Assembly: GCF_000341265.1 (NCBI RefSeq)
Contig: NZ_ANAE01000159.1
Span: 1 to 39,816 of the forward strand
DNA: 39,816 bases
Direction: 5' to 3'
Source: Nocardiopsis prasina DSM 43845
GTDB lineage: Bacteria; Actinomycetota; Actinomycetes; Streptosporangiales; Streptosporangiaceae
Every line of letters begins with the position of its first letter. The first letter of the stretch is position 1. The position numbers and the translations under genes were made by a program. Below are positions 25,428 to 33,067 of this stretch, one piece after another. The notes under the pieces are model-generated. The model was given only the letters and a program-made list of their open reading frames with translations. It was not told where the DNA came from and did not search any database.

Positions 25428-25646
25428 GCCCGCGGCCCTCCGGTCGGGCACAACCCGCACAGGGCGTTCTCGCCTGACCGGAACGGCCGGGCCGGGACCA
25501 CCTTCCGGACGCACAGAGAGCGGGGGCACGCAGCGTCTCTCGTGAGCCCGCGGCCCTCCGGTCGGGCACAGCCCGCACAGGGCGTTCTCGCCTGACCGGA
25601 GCGGCCGGGCCGGGGTGCTGACGGGACGCACGGAGAGCGGGGGCTA
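25411..25646. repeat. 118-bp element duplicated in tandem over the lrp 3' end
   Basis: Copy 1 is 25411-25528 and copy 2 is 25529-25646. The first 86 bp of each match at 83 positions; the middle then diverges and the last 20 bp match again. Each copy has an inverted repeat CCGGTCGGGC / GCCTGACCGG (25440-25449 with 25472-25481, and 25558-25567 with 25590-25599; one G-T pair) enclosing 22 nt. The lrp stop codon is in copy 1, so copy 2 looks like a duplication of the 3' end plus trailer. It may act as a terminator or be a copy of a dispersed element. Confidence 0.8.
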
Positions 25647-25684
25647 GCCTTGCGGGGTCCCCCTTCCCCTCTGCGAGACATCCA

Positions 25685-26524
25685 ATGACCACACCTATCG
25701 TCGTCGCGGTGCTGGTGGCGGCACTGCTCCACGCGGCGTGGAACGCGATCGCGCACGCGATCACCGACCGCCTGCTCGGCTTCGCGCTGATCGGACTCGG
25801 CGGGATGTTCGTGACCCTCCCGCTGCTGTTCGTGGTCGGGATGCCGCCGCCCGAGGCCTGGCCGCTCCTCCTGGCGTCCCTGGGCACGCACCTGCTCTAC
25901 CTGACCCTGCTGATGCTCTCCTACCGGACCGGCGACTTCGGGCAGGTCTACCCCCTGGCCCGCGGCACCGCGCCCTGGGTGGTGGCCCTCATCGGGGTCC
26001 TCCTGCTCGGCGAGAGCCTGCCTCTCCAGGAGCTGGTCGGGGTCCTGGTCATCTCGGCCGGGCTCATGATCCTGGTGTTCGCGGGCGGCCTGCCCCGGCG
26101 GCACCACGTGCCCGCGCTCCTGGCGGCCTTCGCGACCGGGTTGGCGATCGCCTCCTACACCGTGGTGGACGCCTACGGGGTGCGCCTGACCCAGGATCCG
26201 CTGGGGTACATCACGTGGATCATGATGCTCCAGGGACCGGTGTTCTTCCTCGTGGCCCTGGCCACCCGGCGGAGGAACCTGGCCGAGCAGCTGAGGCCGA
26301 TCTGGAAGGTCGGCCTGTTCGGCGGCGCGGTCAGCGCGGGCGCCTACGGGCTGGTCCTGTGGGCACAGCTGTCGGGAGCCGTCGCCGGGATCGCCGCCCT
26401 GCGGGAGACCAGCATCGTCTTCGCGGCGCTGATCGGCCTGGTGTTCTTCAAGGAACGCGTGGGTGCGGTCCGGATCGTCGCCTCGGCCGTGGTCGTGGCC
26501 GGGGTCCTCCTCCTGACCCTCTGA
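25685..26524 (+). CDS. EamA-family (DMT) transporter
   Basis: A 279-residue drug/metabolite transporter with about ten TM segments in two EamA repeats. The first repeat ends with GTAPWVVALIGVLLLGESLP and the second with ALRETSIVFAALIGLVFFKE followed by RVGAVRIVASAVVVAGVLLL. Family members export amino acids or related metabolites. The ATG at 25685 has a weak ribosome site. It follows the lrp gene, separated by the tandem 118-bp element; Lrp-EamA pairs are common and suggest amino-acid-responsive export. Substrate not determined. Confidence 0.87.
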   Translation: MTTPIVVAVLVAALLHAAWNAIAHAITDRLLGFALIGLGGMFVTLPLLFVVGMPPPEAWPLLLASLGTHLLYLTLLMLSYRTGDFGQVYPLARGTAPWVVALIGVLLLGESLPLQELVGVLVISAGLMILVFAGGLPRRHHVPALLAAFATGLAIASYTVVDAYGVRLTQDPLGYITWIMMLQGPVFFLVALATRRRNLAEQLRPIWKVGLFGGAVSAGAYGLVLWAQLSGAVAGIAALRETSIVFAALIGLVFFKERVGAVRIVASAVVVAGVLLLTL

Positions 26525-26591
26525 CCCAGCGCGCGGGACCGTCACTGACCAGTGGGCCCGCCCCAGCCCCGAGCGCGGTTCGGATCGGTCG

Positions 26592-26604
26592 TAGGCTGGC
26601 GCAT
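26592..26604 (+). promoter_or_regulatory. Leaderless-type -10 element of the amidohydrolase gene
   Basis: TAGGCT (26592-26597) lies 7 nt before the GTG at 26605, with no ribosome binding site between them. This is the TANNNT spacing seen in leaderless actinobacterial mRNAs. No clear -35 is visible. Confidence 0.45.
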
Positions 26605-27579
26605 GTGACTGGAATCTCACTTGCCCCCGAGGGTGACGAGGAGACCGCGATCCGCCGGATCTGGGGCGGGCTCGGACTCCCCGGCCTCGTGGACGTGCAC
26701 ACGCACTTCATGCCGGACAACGTCCTGCGCAAGGTCCAGGCCTACTTCGACGCCCTCGGCGAGGGCGTCTGGCCCCTCAACCCCCGCTACCGGGTGGCCG
26801 AGGACGAACGGGTCGCCCTCCTGCGCGGGTTCGGCGTCCTGGGCTTCACCGCGCTCTCCTACCCCCACCGACCGGCCATGGCCGCCTGGCTCAACGGCTG
26901 GGCGGCCGACTTCGCCGACCGGCACCCCGATTCCCTGCACAGCGCCACCTTCTTCGCCGAGCCCGAGGCGGCCGGCTACGTGGCCGAGGCGATCGGATCC
27001 GGTGCCCGCGTCTTCAAGGCCCACCTCCAGGTCGGCGCCTACGACCCGCGCGACCCCCTGCTCTCCGACGTCTGGGGCGCCCTCGCGGACTCCGGTACCC
27101 CCGTGGTCGTCCACTGCGGCTCCGGACCGACCCCCGGGAACTTCACCGGCCCCGGCCCCTTCGCGGAGGTGCTGCGCCAGCACCCGGCGCTCACCGCCGT
27201 GGTCGCCCACGCGGGCGCGCCCGAGTACTCGGCGTTCCTGGACCTGGTCGAGGGGTACGACCGCGTCCACCTGGACACCACCATGACGTTCACCCCGTTC
27301 ACGGAGCGGCAGTCGCCTTTCCCCCGGGAGGAGCTGCCCCGCCTCCGGGAGTTCGGTCACCGCGTGCTCCTGGGTACCGACTTCCCGAACATCCCGTACC
27401 GCTACCTCGACCAGATCCGGAGCCTGGTCGAACTGGACCTGGAGGAGGACTGGCTACGCGGAGTCCTGCACGACAACGCCGCCGCGCTGTTCGACCTCCC
27501 GACCCGCCCCGGCCGTACCCAGCCGGTCGCCGACACCAGGCAGCACCACACAGAGAGGGCACGATGGAACTCACCCTGA
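26605..27579 (+). CDS. Amidohydrolase_2-family metal-dependent hydrolase
   Basis: A 324-residue TIM-barrel hydrolase of the amidohydrolase_2/ACMSD type. Metal and catalytic residues are visible: His32-x-His34 in VDVHTHFMP, His170 in VVVHCGSGP, His202 in VVAHAGAPE and Asp259 in LLGTDFPN. Related enzymes decarboxylate or hydrolyse small acids and lactones. I start at GTG 26605, preceded by a leaderless-type -10. Its last 16 nt overlap the acyl-CoA ligase gene, so the two are coupled and may act on one acid: release of a free acid here, activation to the CoA thioester next. Confidence 0.85.
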   Translation: MTGISLAPEGDEETAIRRIWGGLGLPGLVDVHTHFMPDNVLRKVQAYFDALGEGVWPLNPRYRVAEDERVALLRGFGVLGFTALSYPHRPAMAAWLNGWAADFADRHPDSLHSATFFAEPEAAGYVAEAIGSGARVFKAHLQVGAYDPRDPLLSDVWGALADSGTPVVVHCGSGPTPGNFTGPGPFAEVLRQHPALTAVVAHAGAPEYSAFLDLVEGYDRVHLDTTMTFTPFTERQSPFPREELPRLREFGHRVLLGTDFPNIPYRYLDQIRSLVELDLEEDWLRGVLHDNAAALFDLPTRPGRTQPVADTRQHHTERARWNSP

Positions 27580-29135
27580 CCCCCCTGGAGTTCGCCCGCC
27601 GGACCCGCAGACTGCACCCGCACCGCGAGGCGCTGGTCGACCGGGACCTCCGGCTCACCTACGAGCAGTTCTTCGACCGCTGCGACCGCTGGTCGTCCGC
27701 GCTCCAGGACATGGGCGTGGCCAAGGGCGACCGGGTCGCCTACATCGCACCCAACACGCACGCACAACTGGAGTCGTTCTACGCGGTCCCGCAGCTGGGC
27801 GCGGTGCTGGTCCCGGTCAACTTCCGCCTGACCGCCGAGGACTTCGTCTACATCGTCAACCACTCCGGCGCCAAGGTGCTGTGCGTGCACTCCGACCAGC
27901 TCGAAACGGTCGAGGGCGTGCGGGATCGGATGCCCGGGGTGGAGCGCTTCGTCGCCCTGGAGGGCGCCCGCGACGGGTGGGAGGACTACGAGTCCCTGGT
28001 CGCGGCGGCCTCCCCCGACTTCGCGCGCCCGGAGATCGCGGAGACCGACCTGCTCACGATCAACTACACCTCCGGCACGACCGCGCGCCCCAAGGGTGTG
28101 ATGATCACCCACCGCAACGCGTACATGAACTCGGTAGGCACCCTGCTGCACCTGCGGATCGGGCTCGGCGAGAAGTACCTGTGGACGCTGCCGATGTTCC
28201 ACGCCAACGGCTGGACCTACACGTGGACGGTCACGGCCGCCGGGGGCACCCACGTGTGCCTGCCCGCCATGGACCCGGCGCGGGTGTTCGAGCTCATCCG
28301 CACCGAGGAGGTGACCTGGCTGTGCGCGGCGCCCACGGTGCTGATCATGCTCTCCAACACCCCCGAGGCCGTGCGCGGCACCGTCGCGCCGGGGGTGCAC
28401 GTGGTCACGGCCGGGGCCTCGCCCGCCGCCGAGACCATCGAACGGCTGGAGGAGGACTTCGGCTGGACCGTCACCCACGTCTACGGCCTGACGGAGACCA
28501 CGCCCTTCATCACGGTCTGCGAACCGCGTCCCGAGCACCGGGACCTGGACGTGCGCGAACGCGCTGCGGTCAAGGCCCGCCAAGGGGTCGAGCTGATCAC
28601 CTCCGGCGAGCTGCGCGTGGTCGACGGGAACGGCGACGAGGTGCCCTGGGACGGGACGACCGTCGGCCAGATCACCGTGCGCGGCAACGTGGTGATGAAG
28701 GGCTACTACAACGACCCCGAGGCCACCGAACAGGCCATGGGCGACGGCTGGTTCCGCACCGGAGACGCCGCCGTCACCCACCCGGACGGCTACGTGGAGA
28801 TCCAGGACCGGATCAAGGACGTGATCATCTCCGGCGGCGAGAACATCTCGTCCGTCGAGGTGGAGGGCGTGCTGCTCCGGCATCCCTCGGTGCTGGAGGT
28901 GGCGATCGTGGGGGTACCGCACGAGCGCTGGGGCGAGACCCCGCGCGCCTCCGTGGTGCTGTGCGAGGGTGCCTCGGCCACCGAGGAGGAGATCATCGCC
29001 TTCGCGCGTGAGCACCTCGCCCACTTCAAGGCGCCCACCCAGGTGGAGTTCGTGGAGCAGCTGCCCAAGACCGCCACCGGCAAGATCCAGAAGTTCGTGC
29101 TGCGCGGCGGCGCCTCCGCCGTCTCGCGCCAGTAG
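27564..29135 (+). CDS. Fatty-acid/acyl-CoA ligase (FadD-type AMP-forming)
   Basis: A 523-residue ANL-superfamily ligase. The P-loop is TINYTSGTTARPKGV, then MFHANGWTYTW, the A5 motif YGLTETTPF, the A7/A8 motifs GWFRTGD and DRIKDVIISGGENISSVEVE, and the A10 lysine in TGKIQKFVLR. It forms an acyl-adenylate and then an acyl-CoA; the FHANGW signature is typical of medium-chain or methylthio/aryl-acid ligases as well as FadD. The ATG at 27564 has GAGAGGG 4 nt upstream and overlaps the amidohydrolase by 16 nt. Acid specificity cannot be read from sequence. Confidence 0.92.
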   Translation: MELTLTPLEFARRTRRLHPHREALVDRDLRLTYEQFFDRCDRWSSALQDMGVAKGDRVAYIAPNTHAQLESFYAVPQLGAVLVPVNFRLTAEDFVYIVNHSGAKVLCVHSDQLETVEGVRDRMPGVERFVALEGARDGWEDYESLVAAASPDFARPEIAETDLLTINYTSGTTARPKGVMITHRNAYMNSVGTLLHLRIGLGEKYLWTLPMFHANGWTYTWTVTAAGGTHVCLPAMDPARVFELIRTEEVTWLCAAPTVLIMLSNTPEAVRGTVAPGVHVVTAGASPAAETIERLEEDFGWTVTHVYGLTETTPFITVCEPRPEHRDLDVRERAAVKARQGVELITSGELRVVDGNGDEVPWDGTTVGQITVRGNVVMKGYYNDPEATEQAMGDGWFRTGDAAVTHPDGYVEIQDRIKDVIISGGENISSVEVEGVLLRHPSVLEVAIVGVPHERWGETPRASVVLCEGASATEEEIIAFAREHLAHFKAPTQVEFVEQLPKTATGKIQKFVLRGGASAVSRQ

Positions 29136-29139
29136 CGGC

Positions 29140-29167
29140 CGGGCCCCGCTCCTTCTGGCGGGGCCCG
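29140..29167. terminator. Terminator between ligase and VOC genes
   Basis: Perfect 10-bp inverted repeat, arms 29140-29149 and 29158-29167, 8-nt loop, between two convergent stops (29135 and 29174). Confidence 0.75.
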
Positions 29168-29173
29168 CCGGTC

Positions 29174-29965
29174 CTACCCGGGGTCCGGGCTGAGCAGCAC
29201 GAACCCGGCGCCGAACGGGTCGGCGACCGCAGCCAGCCGTCCCACGCCCGCGGTGGATTCCGGGCCCATGTAGACGTGTCCGCCCGCAGCGGTGACCTCC
29301 GCGACGGTGGCGTCGCAGTCGATGGAGTGGAAGACGGGATGCCAGTCGGCCGCGCCCCTGGTGGCGGTCAGGTTGTCGGCGTCGACGCCCATGATCCCGC
29401 CGAAGCTCCGGTCGTCGCCCAGTCCCGCCGGGCGGGTGATCGAGTACACGCCCGCGTCGCCGAGGTCGAAGGCGTCGAACTCCCACCCGAACAGGCCGCT
29501 GTAGAACTCCCTGGCGCCCTCGGCGGAGGGCGTCCACAGCTCGGCCCACATGAAGGTGTTCGGCTCGTCGGTCCGCTCCATGCCCGGTAGGGTTCCGGCC
29601 TCCCAGAGGGATACCGACCCGCCCTGCGGGTCGCCCACGACGGCCATCCTGCCCAGGCCCATGACGTCCATGGGCTCCACGTAGGGCGTGGCGCCCAGTT
29701 CCCGGGCGCGCTGGAAGGTCATGTCGAGGTCGGGGGTGTTGAAGTAGAGGGACCAGGTGACGGCCTGGTCATCGGACATCTTCGGGCCGAGTCCGCCGAT
29801 CAGGGCACCCTCGTGCCTGATCAACATGTAGCCGCCGGTGTCCGGGCCGGCCGACTCCGCGGTCCAACCGAACACCCGGCCGTAGAAGTCGACCGCCCGG
29901 TCCACGTCGGCCGTGGTCAGTTCGACCCAGCAGGGCGAACCGACCACATAGTCGGTGGTGATCAT
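29174..29965 (-). CDS. Two-domain VOC protein, CFP30B-like
   Basis: A 263-residue protein of two vicinal-oxygen-chelate modules: residues about 8-125 (PCWVELTTADVDRAVDFYGR, AVVGDPQGGSVSLWE) and about 140-262 (FMWAELWTPSAEGAREFYSG, AAVADPFGAGFVLL). It resembles mycobacterial CFP30B/Rv0577 and glyoxalase/bleomycin-resistance proteins. Such proteins bind metal or small ligands such as methylglyoxal; function is not settled. The ATG at 29965 has GGGAGG 4 nt upstream. It diverges from the PfkB gene by 105 nt. Confidence 0.88.
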   Translation of the reverse strand: MITTDYVVGSPCWVELTTADVDRAVDFYGRVFGWTAESAGPDTGGYMLIRHEGALIGGLGPKMSDDQAVTWSLYFNTPDLDMTFQRARELGATPYVEPMDVMGLGRMAVVGDPQGGSVSLWEAGTLPGMERTDEPNTFMWAELWTPSAEGAREFYSGLFGWEFDAFDLGDAGVYSITRPAGLGDDRSFGGIMGVDADNLTATRGAADWHPVFHSIDCDATVAEVTAAGGHVYMGPESTAGVGRLAAVADPFGAGFVLLSPDPG

Positions 29966-30070
29966 GCTGCCTCCCGTCGTGGCTCCCTCCCGAGTGTCCT
30001 CCAGGGCACTGACATACCGGGGATGATCAGGGCAAAGTCTCGACAACAGAACGATGGAGGAGACCCAGGA

Positions 30071-30997
30071 ATGTCCGTTCGCCTGCACCATGTGGGACCG
30101 GTGATCATCGACGTGGTCATGACCGTCGAACACCTGCCCGAGCCGGGCGGTGACACCTTCGCCAGCAGTGCCCGCACGGTACCCGGGGGCGGGTTCAACG
30201 TGATCGCCGCCGCTACGCGCGCCGGGCTGGAGGTGGTCTACGGCGGCGCGCACGGGAAGGGTCCCCACGGTGACCTGGTCCGGGCCGCGCTGCGCGACGC
30301 GGGGGTGGTGTGCGCGCACCCGCCCCGGCCCCGCGACACCGGTTTCTGCGTGGCACTGGTGGACTCCTCGGCGGAACGCACCTTCGTCACGCACCTGGGT
30401 GCCGAGACGGATCTGCCCCTGGCGGACCTGCGCGCCCGGCGCCCGGCGGAGGGCGACTTCGTCTACACGGTGGGGTACTCGCTGCTGCCCGGGCAGCGCG
30501 CGGACGAACTCGTCACCTGGATCGGTGAGCTTCCGCAGGGGGTGAGGCTGGTGTTGGACCCGGCGCCGGTGGTGGGTGATGTTCCCACCGGGACTCTCGC
30601 GACGGTTCTGGCACGGACGGACGTGCTCAGCCTGAGTGCTGCCGAGGCGGTCACCGTCACCGGGACTGCTGACCTGCCTGCGGCCGCCACGATGCTGGTG
30701 GAACGTGTGGCACCCGACGGGGTGGTGGTGCTGCGCGACTCCGCCGAGGGCTGTCTGGTCGCCACGAGGGATGCTGAGCCCGTCCGGGTCCCGGGGTTCG
30801 CGGTGACCGCTGTGGACACCAACGGCGCGGGCGACGCGCATGTAGGTGTGTTCACCGCCGCGTTGGCCTCGGGGGTCTCCGCGTTGGAGGCCGCCCGCCG
30901 GGCCAACGCGGGGGCCGCCCTGGCAGTGACCCGGCCCGGCCCCGCCACCTCGCCCACCCGGGAGGAACTGGAGGGGTTTTTGAGTGCTCGGGAGTGA
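30071..30997 (+). CDS. PfkB-family carbohydrate kinase
   Basis: A 308-residue ribokinase/PfkB-family kinase. It starts like the family (HHVGPVIIDVVMTVEHLPEP, then GGDTFASSARTVPGGGFNVI with the PfkB-1 region) and ends with the PfkB-2 region AVDTNGAGDAHVGVF, whose Asp is the catalytic base. It phosphorylates a sugar or nucleoside; the exact substrate is unclear. The ATG at 30071 has GGAGGA upstream. No sugar transporter or isomerase is adjacent. Expressed alone and closed by the hairpin at 31002. Confidence 0.9.
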   Translation: MSVRLHHVGPVIIDVVMTVEHLPEPGGDTFASSARTVPGGGFNVIAAATRAGLEVVYGGAHGKGPHGDLVRAALRDAGVVCAHPPRPRDTGFCVALVDSSAERTFVTHLGAETDLPLADLRARRPAEGDFVYTVGYSLLPGQRADELVTWIGELPQGVRLVLDPAPVVGDVPTGTLATVLARTDVLSLSAAEAVTVTGTADLPAAATMLVERVAPDGVVVLRDSAEGCLVATRDAEPVRVPGFAVTAVDTNGAGDAHVGVFTAALASGVSALEAARRANAGAALAVTRPGPATSPTREELEGFLSARE

Positions 30998-31001
30998 GGA
31001 G

Positions 31002-31026
31002 GACCCCGGCCACCACGGTCGGGGTC
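31002..31026. terminator. Terminator between PfkB and the first DUF397 gene
   Basis: Hairpin with arms 31002-31011 and 31017-31026, 10 bp including one G-T pair, 5-nt loop. It serves the convergent pair with stops at 30997 and 31040. Confidence 0.7.
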
Positions 31027-31039
31027 GTTCGCGTTCGGG

Positions 31040-31276
31040 CTACTGAGCGACGCGGAGGAGCGCGGACCATTCGAGGGAGGGGAAGGCCAGCGCGCCGAGT
31101 TCCCTGTGCTGAGTGTCCCGAACAGCGGCGCCGGTGGGGAGGTCAGCGACCTCGACACAGTTCTCAGTGCGTGCCCCGCTGTATGAGGACTTGCGGAAGC
31201 GGGCGACTTCCACACAGTTGTTGCGGTCGCTGTAGCTGGACTTGTGGAAGGCGAGTTCGTCGATGTGGGGGTGCAT
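31040..31276 (-). CDS. DUF397 protein (copy 1)
   Basis: A 78-residue DUF397 protein. It holds two copies of the short repeat: FHKSSYSDRNNCVEVA and FRKSSYSGARTENCVEVA, followed by the usual end AVRDTQHRELGALAFPSLEW. ATG 31276 has GGAGG 8 nt upstream and is preferred to an earlier in-frame ATG at 31312. DUF397 proteins are partners of Scr1/WhiJ-like XRE regulators in actinomycete differentiation and are often antitoxin-like. It is the near twin of the gene at 31713, including the upstream region with a conserved dyad. Confidence 0.88.
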   Translation of the reverse strand: MHPHIDELAFHKSSYSDRNNCVEVARFRKSSYSGARTENCVEVADLPTGAAVRDTQHRELGALAFPSLEWSALLRVAQ

Positions 31277-31370
31277 CTTGGGAACCTCCGCTGGGGGTGG
31301 GCAGTGACTCACTCATACACAGTCCTGCCCGCTTCCACACCCGTGCTCAGAGGAAAACGTCCCGAGACAC

Positions 31371-31386
31371 TGTCCAGCTGTGGACA
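31371..31386. promoter_or_regulatory. Dyad TGTCCA-GCTG-TGGACA upstream of DUF397 copy 1
   Basis: Six-bp arms 31371-31376 and 31381-31386 around GCTG, 94 nt upstream of the ATG at 31276. The same dyad, with arms one base longer, stands at the same distance upstream of DUF397 copy 3. Its conservation in an otherwise drifting leader suggests a regulator site. Confidence 0.55.
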
Positions 31387-31477
31387 ATGGCCGCCCGCCA
31401 CTCCGGGGTAAAGTGGTCTTGGAACGAGTACACGTAGGCCCCCTGGTTTCACCTGGGGGCCTGCGTTCCGCCTGAGG

Positions 31478-31663
31478 TCAGCTCTGTCGAATTCCCGCGA
31501 CAAAGGCGCGCCACTCCGGGGAGGCGAACGCCAGGTGACCCTGCTGGCGATTCTTGGTGTCTCGGACAGCAGACAACCCTGGCGCGTCAGCGACCTCAAC
31601 GCAGTTCTGCTGCTGCGTGTAGGACGAAGTGCGCCAGGGGGCCTCAGCCGGGAACGAGTACAT
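31478..31663 (-). CDS. DUF397 protein (copy 2)
   Basis: A 61-residue single-repeat DUF397 protein: WRTSSYTQQQNCVEVADAPG, then AVRDTKNRQQGHLAFASPEW. It is diverged from copies 1 and 3 and lacks the second repeat, so it is not a recent duplicate. ATG 31663 has AGGAAG 5 nt upstream. It begins 49 nt after the stop of copy 3 on the same strand and is probably co-transcribed with it. Confidence 0.85.
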   Translation of the reverse strand: MYSFPAEAPWRTSSYTQQQNCVEVADAPGLSAVRDTKNRQQGHLAFASPEWRAFVAGIRQS

Positions 31664-31712
31664 CGGCTCTTCCTATCGGGTGATCATCTCTGAGACACGG
31701 AACATCCGCTCG

Positions 31713-31958
31713 TCATCCAGTGCGGGTGGTGGAGAGCAAGGCCGACCACTCCGAGGACGGGAAGGACAGCGCGCCGAGGTCCCTGTTCTGGGTGTCGCGG
31801 ACAGCGGCGCCGCTGGGGAGGTCAGCGACCTCCACGCAGTTGTCGGTGCGGCCCCCGCTGTAGGAGGACTTGCGGAAGCGGGCGACCTCGACGCAGTTGG
31901 CACTGTTGGCGCTGTAGCTGGACTTGTGGAAGGTGAGTTCGTCGATGTGAGGGTGCAT
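31713..31958 (-). CDS. DUF397 protein (copy 3)
   Basis: An 81-residue DUF397 protein with two repeats (FHKSSYSANSANCVEVA, FRKSSYSGGRTDNCVEVA) and the end AVRDTQNRDLGALSFPSSEW. ATG 31958 has GCGGAGG 9 nt upstream. It is the close twin of copy 1; both share about 110 bp of upstream DNA, including an 18-bp identical block (31318-31335 and 32002-32019) and the dyad. The pair arose by segmental duplication over 682 bp. Confidence 0.88.
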   Translation of the reverse strand: MHPHIDELTFHKSSYSANSANCVEVARFRKSSYSGGRTDNCVEVADLPSGAAVRDTQNRDLGALSFPSSEWSALLSTTRTG

Positions 31959-32054
31959 CTTGGGGGCCTCCGCTGGGAGTGAGGGCACTGACTGACTCAT
32001 GCACAGTCCTGCCCGCTTCAACGCCCCGTGTGCAGAGAAGAATGTCCCGAACTC

Positions 32055-32072
32055 CTGTCCAGCTGTGGACAG
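32055..32072. promoter_or_regulatory. Dyad CTGTCCA-GCTG-TGGACAG upstream of DUF397 copy 3
   Basis: Perfect 7-bp arms 32055-32061 and 32066-32072, 96 nt upstream of the ATG at 31958. It matches the dyad upstream of copy 1 in sequence and distance. A binding site for an Scr1/XRE-type regulator is a reasonable guess. Confidence 0.55.
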
Positions 32073-32129
32073 AGGAGCCTGCTTCCCGCCCGCAGGAGTG
32101 CGGGGTAGAATCCGGATTGGATGAATGCA

Positions 32130-32160
32130 GAGGGCCCCGACCATCACGGTCAGGGCCCTC
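32130..32160 (-). terminator. Terminator after DUF397 copy 4
   Basis: Hairpin with arms 32130-32142 and 32148-32160, 13 bp with one mismatch, overlapping the stop codon of copy 4 (32159-32161). It isolates the upstream pseudogene/DUF397 unit from copy 3. Confidence 0.7.
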
Positions 32161-32362
32161 ATCCTTTGTACGGGCTACCGATTGGTGCGCGCAGTGTGAG
32201 TAGAGCGACCCACTCCTGGGACGCGAAGGCGAGGTGCCCGGCATCGCGATTCTGGGTGTCTCGCACCGCAGAGCCTCCCTGGAAGTCAGCGGCCTCGACG
32301 CAGTCGCGGTTGGTGCTGGAGAAGCTCGACTTGCGGAAGTTGAGCTGAGTGGATGAATGCAT
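32159..32362 (-). CDS. DUF397 protein (copy 4)
   Basis: A 67-residue DUF397 protein: LNFRKSSFSSTNRDCVEAAD and AVRDTQNRDAGHLAFASQEW. ATG 32362 has GAAAG upstream. It starts 12 nt after the stop of the broken Scr1-type regulator, the classical XRE-DUF397 order, so this was its cognate partner. It looks intact although the regulator gene is damaged. Confidence 0.85.
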   Translation of the reverse strand: MHSSTQLNFRKSSFSSTNRDCVEAADFQGGSAVRDTQNRDAGHLAFASQEWVALLTLRAPIGSPYKG

Positions 32363-32374
32363 GTCGGCTGCTTT

Positions 32375-33060
32375 CTACAGAGCGTCGTGGATCTTCTTCA
32401 TGGTGCGGATCGACTCCATGTGTGACTGGGCTGTGACCTGGAGATGATCGAACACGTGCCGGTACTCACCGACCTCCTCCGTCTCCTCTAGAAAAGCCCC
32501 TCTGTCCTCGATTCGAGGTAGACGATCGGTGCGTCCATCTCGTCGGGGAAATCCAAGACGACGAACGGTCCTGACACTCCGGGATGGAGCCCGGCAGTGA
32601 ACGGAAGTACCTGGATAGTGACTCCGTTATCAGGGTTCTCCGCTGCGTCAATCAGATGCTTGATCTGCCCCGCAGCGACACCGTCCTCCGTAGGCATCCG
32701 GCGCAGAGCGGATTCATCGATCACAGCCCACACAGTCGGAGGCTGTTCACCTTCAAGGACGTCTTGCCGGGCCATGCGTGCTTCAACCTGGCGAGCGACT
32801 TCGTTAGACGGGCGGGCCAGGCTGGCACGCACGGAGGCCTCTGCGTAGCCCTCTGTCTGGAGCAGGCCCGGGATGACGACGGGCTGCCAGGTGGAGATGA
32901 CAGAAGCCTCCTCCTCGAAGCCAACCAAGGAGTCGGTACCGAACACGTCCTTGAATTTGGTCCACCAACCACGCTCGCGGGACTGTCGCGCGAGGTCGAT
33001 GGTGGCCTTCCGCGTGGCCGGGTCCTCGACTTCGTAGTAGTCCAACAGGACGAGCGACAA
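32375..33060 (-). pseudogene. Scr1-type (DUF5753) XRE regulator, truncated and frameshifted
   Basis: The DUF5753 body is clear: ARQSRERGWWTKFKDVFGTD, SVISTWQPVVIPGLLQTEGY, ARMARQDVLEGEQPPTVWAV and PVIYLESRTEGLF. Intact members have an N-terminal XRE HTH of about 90 residues; here the frame begins inside MSLVLLDYYEVEDPATRK at 33060 and meets a stop 13 nt further upstream, so the HTH is lost. At the other end a T-run (minus strand, 32492-32495) is one base short. The main frame stops at 32488, while the +1 frame continues with LEETEEVGEYRHVFDHLQV to a natural stop at 32375. DNA binding should be lost, so I call it a pseudogene; a sequencing error could explain the frameshift but not the truncation. 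Confidence 0.85.
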
Positions 33061-33067
33061 CCCCCGC

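Noticed and set aside
25364..26620. A minus-strand frame of about 400 codons through the lrp end, the 118-bp repeats and the EamA gene.
   Set aside because: Its residues are translated repeat and antisense to EamA. The repeated peptide comes from the duplicated element, not from protein domains.
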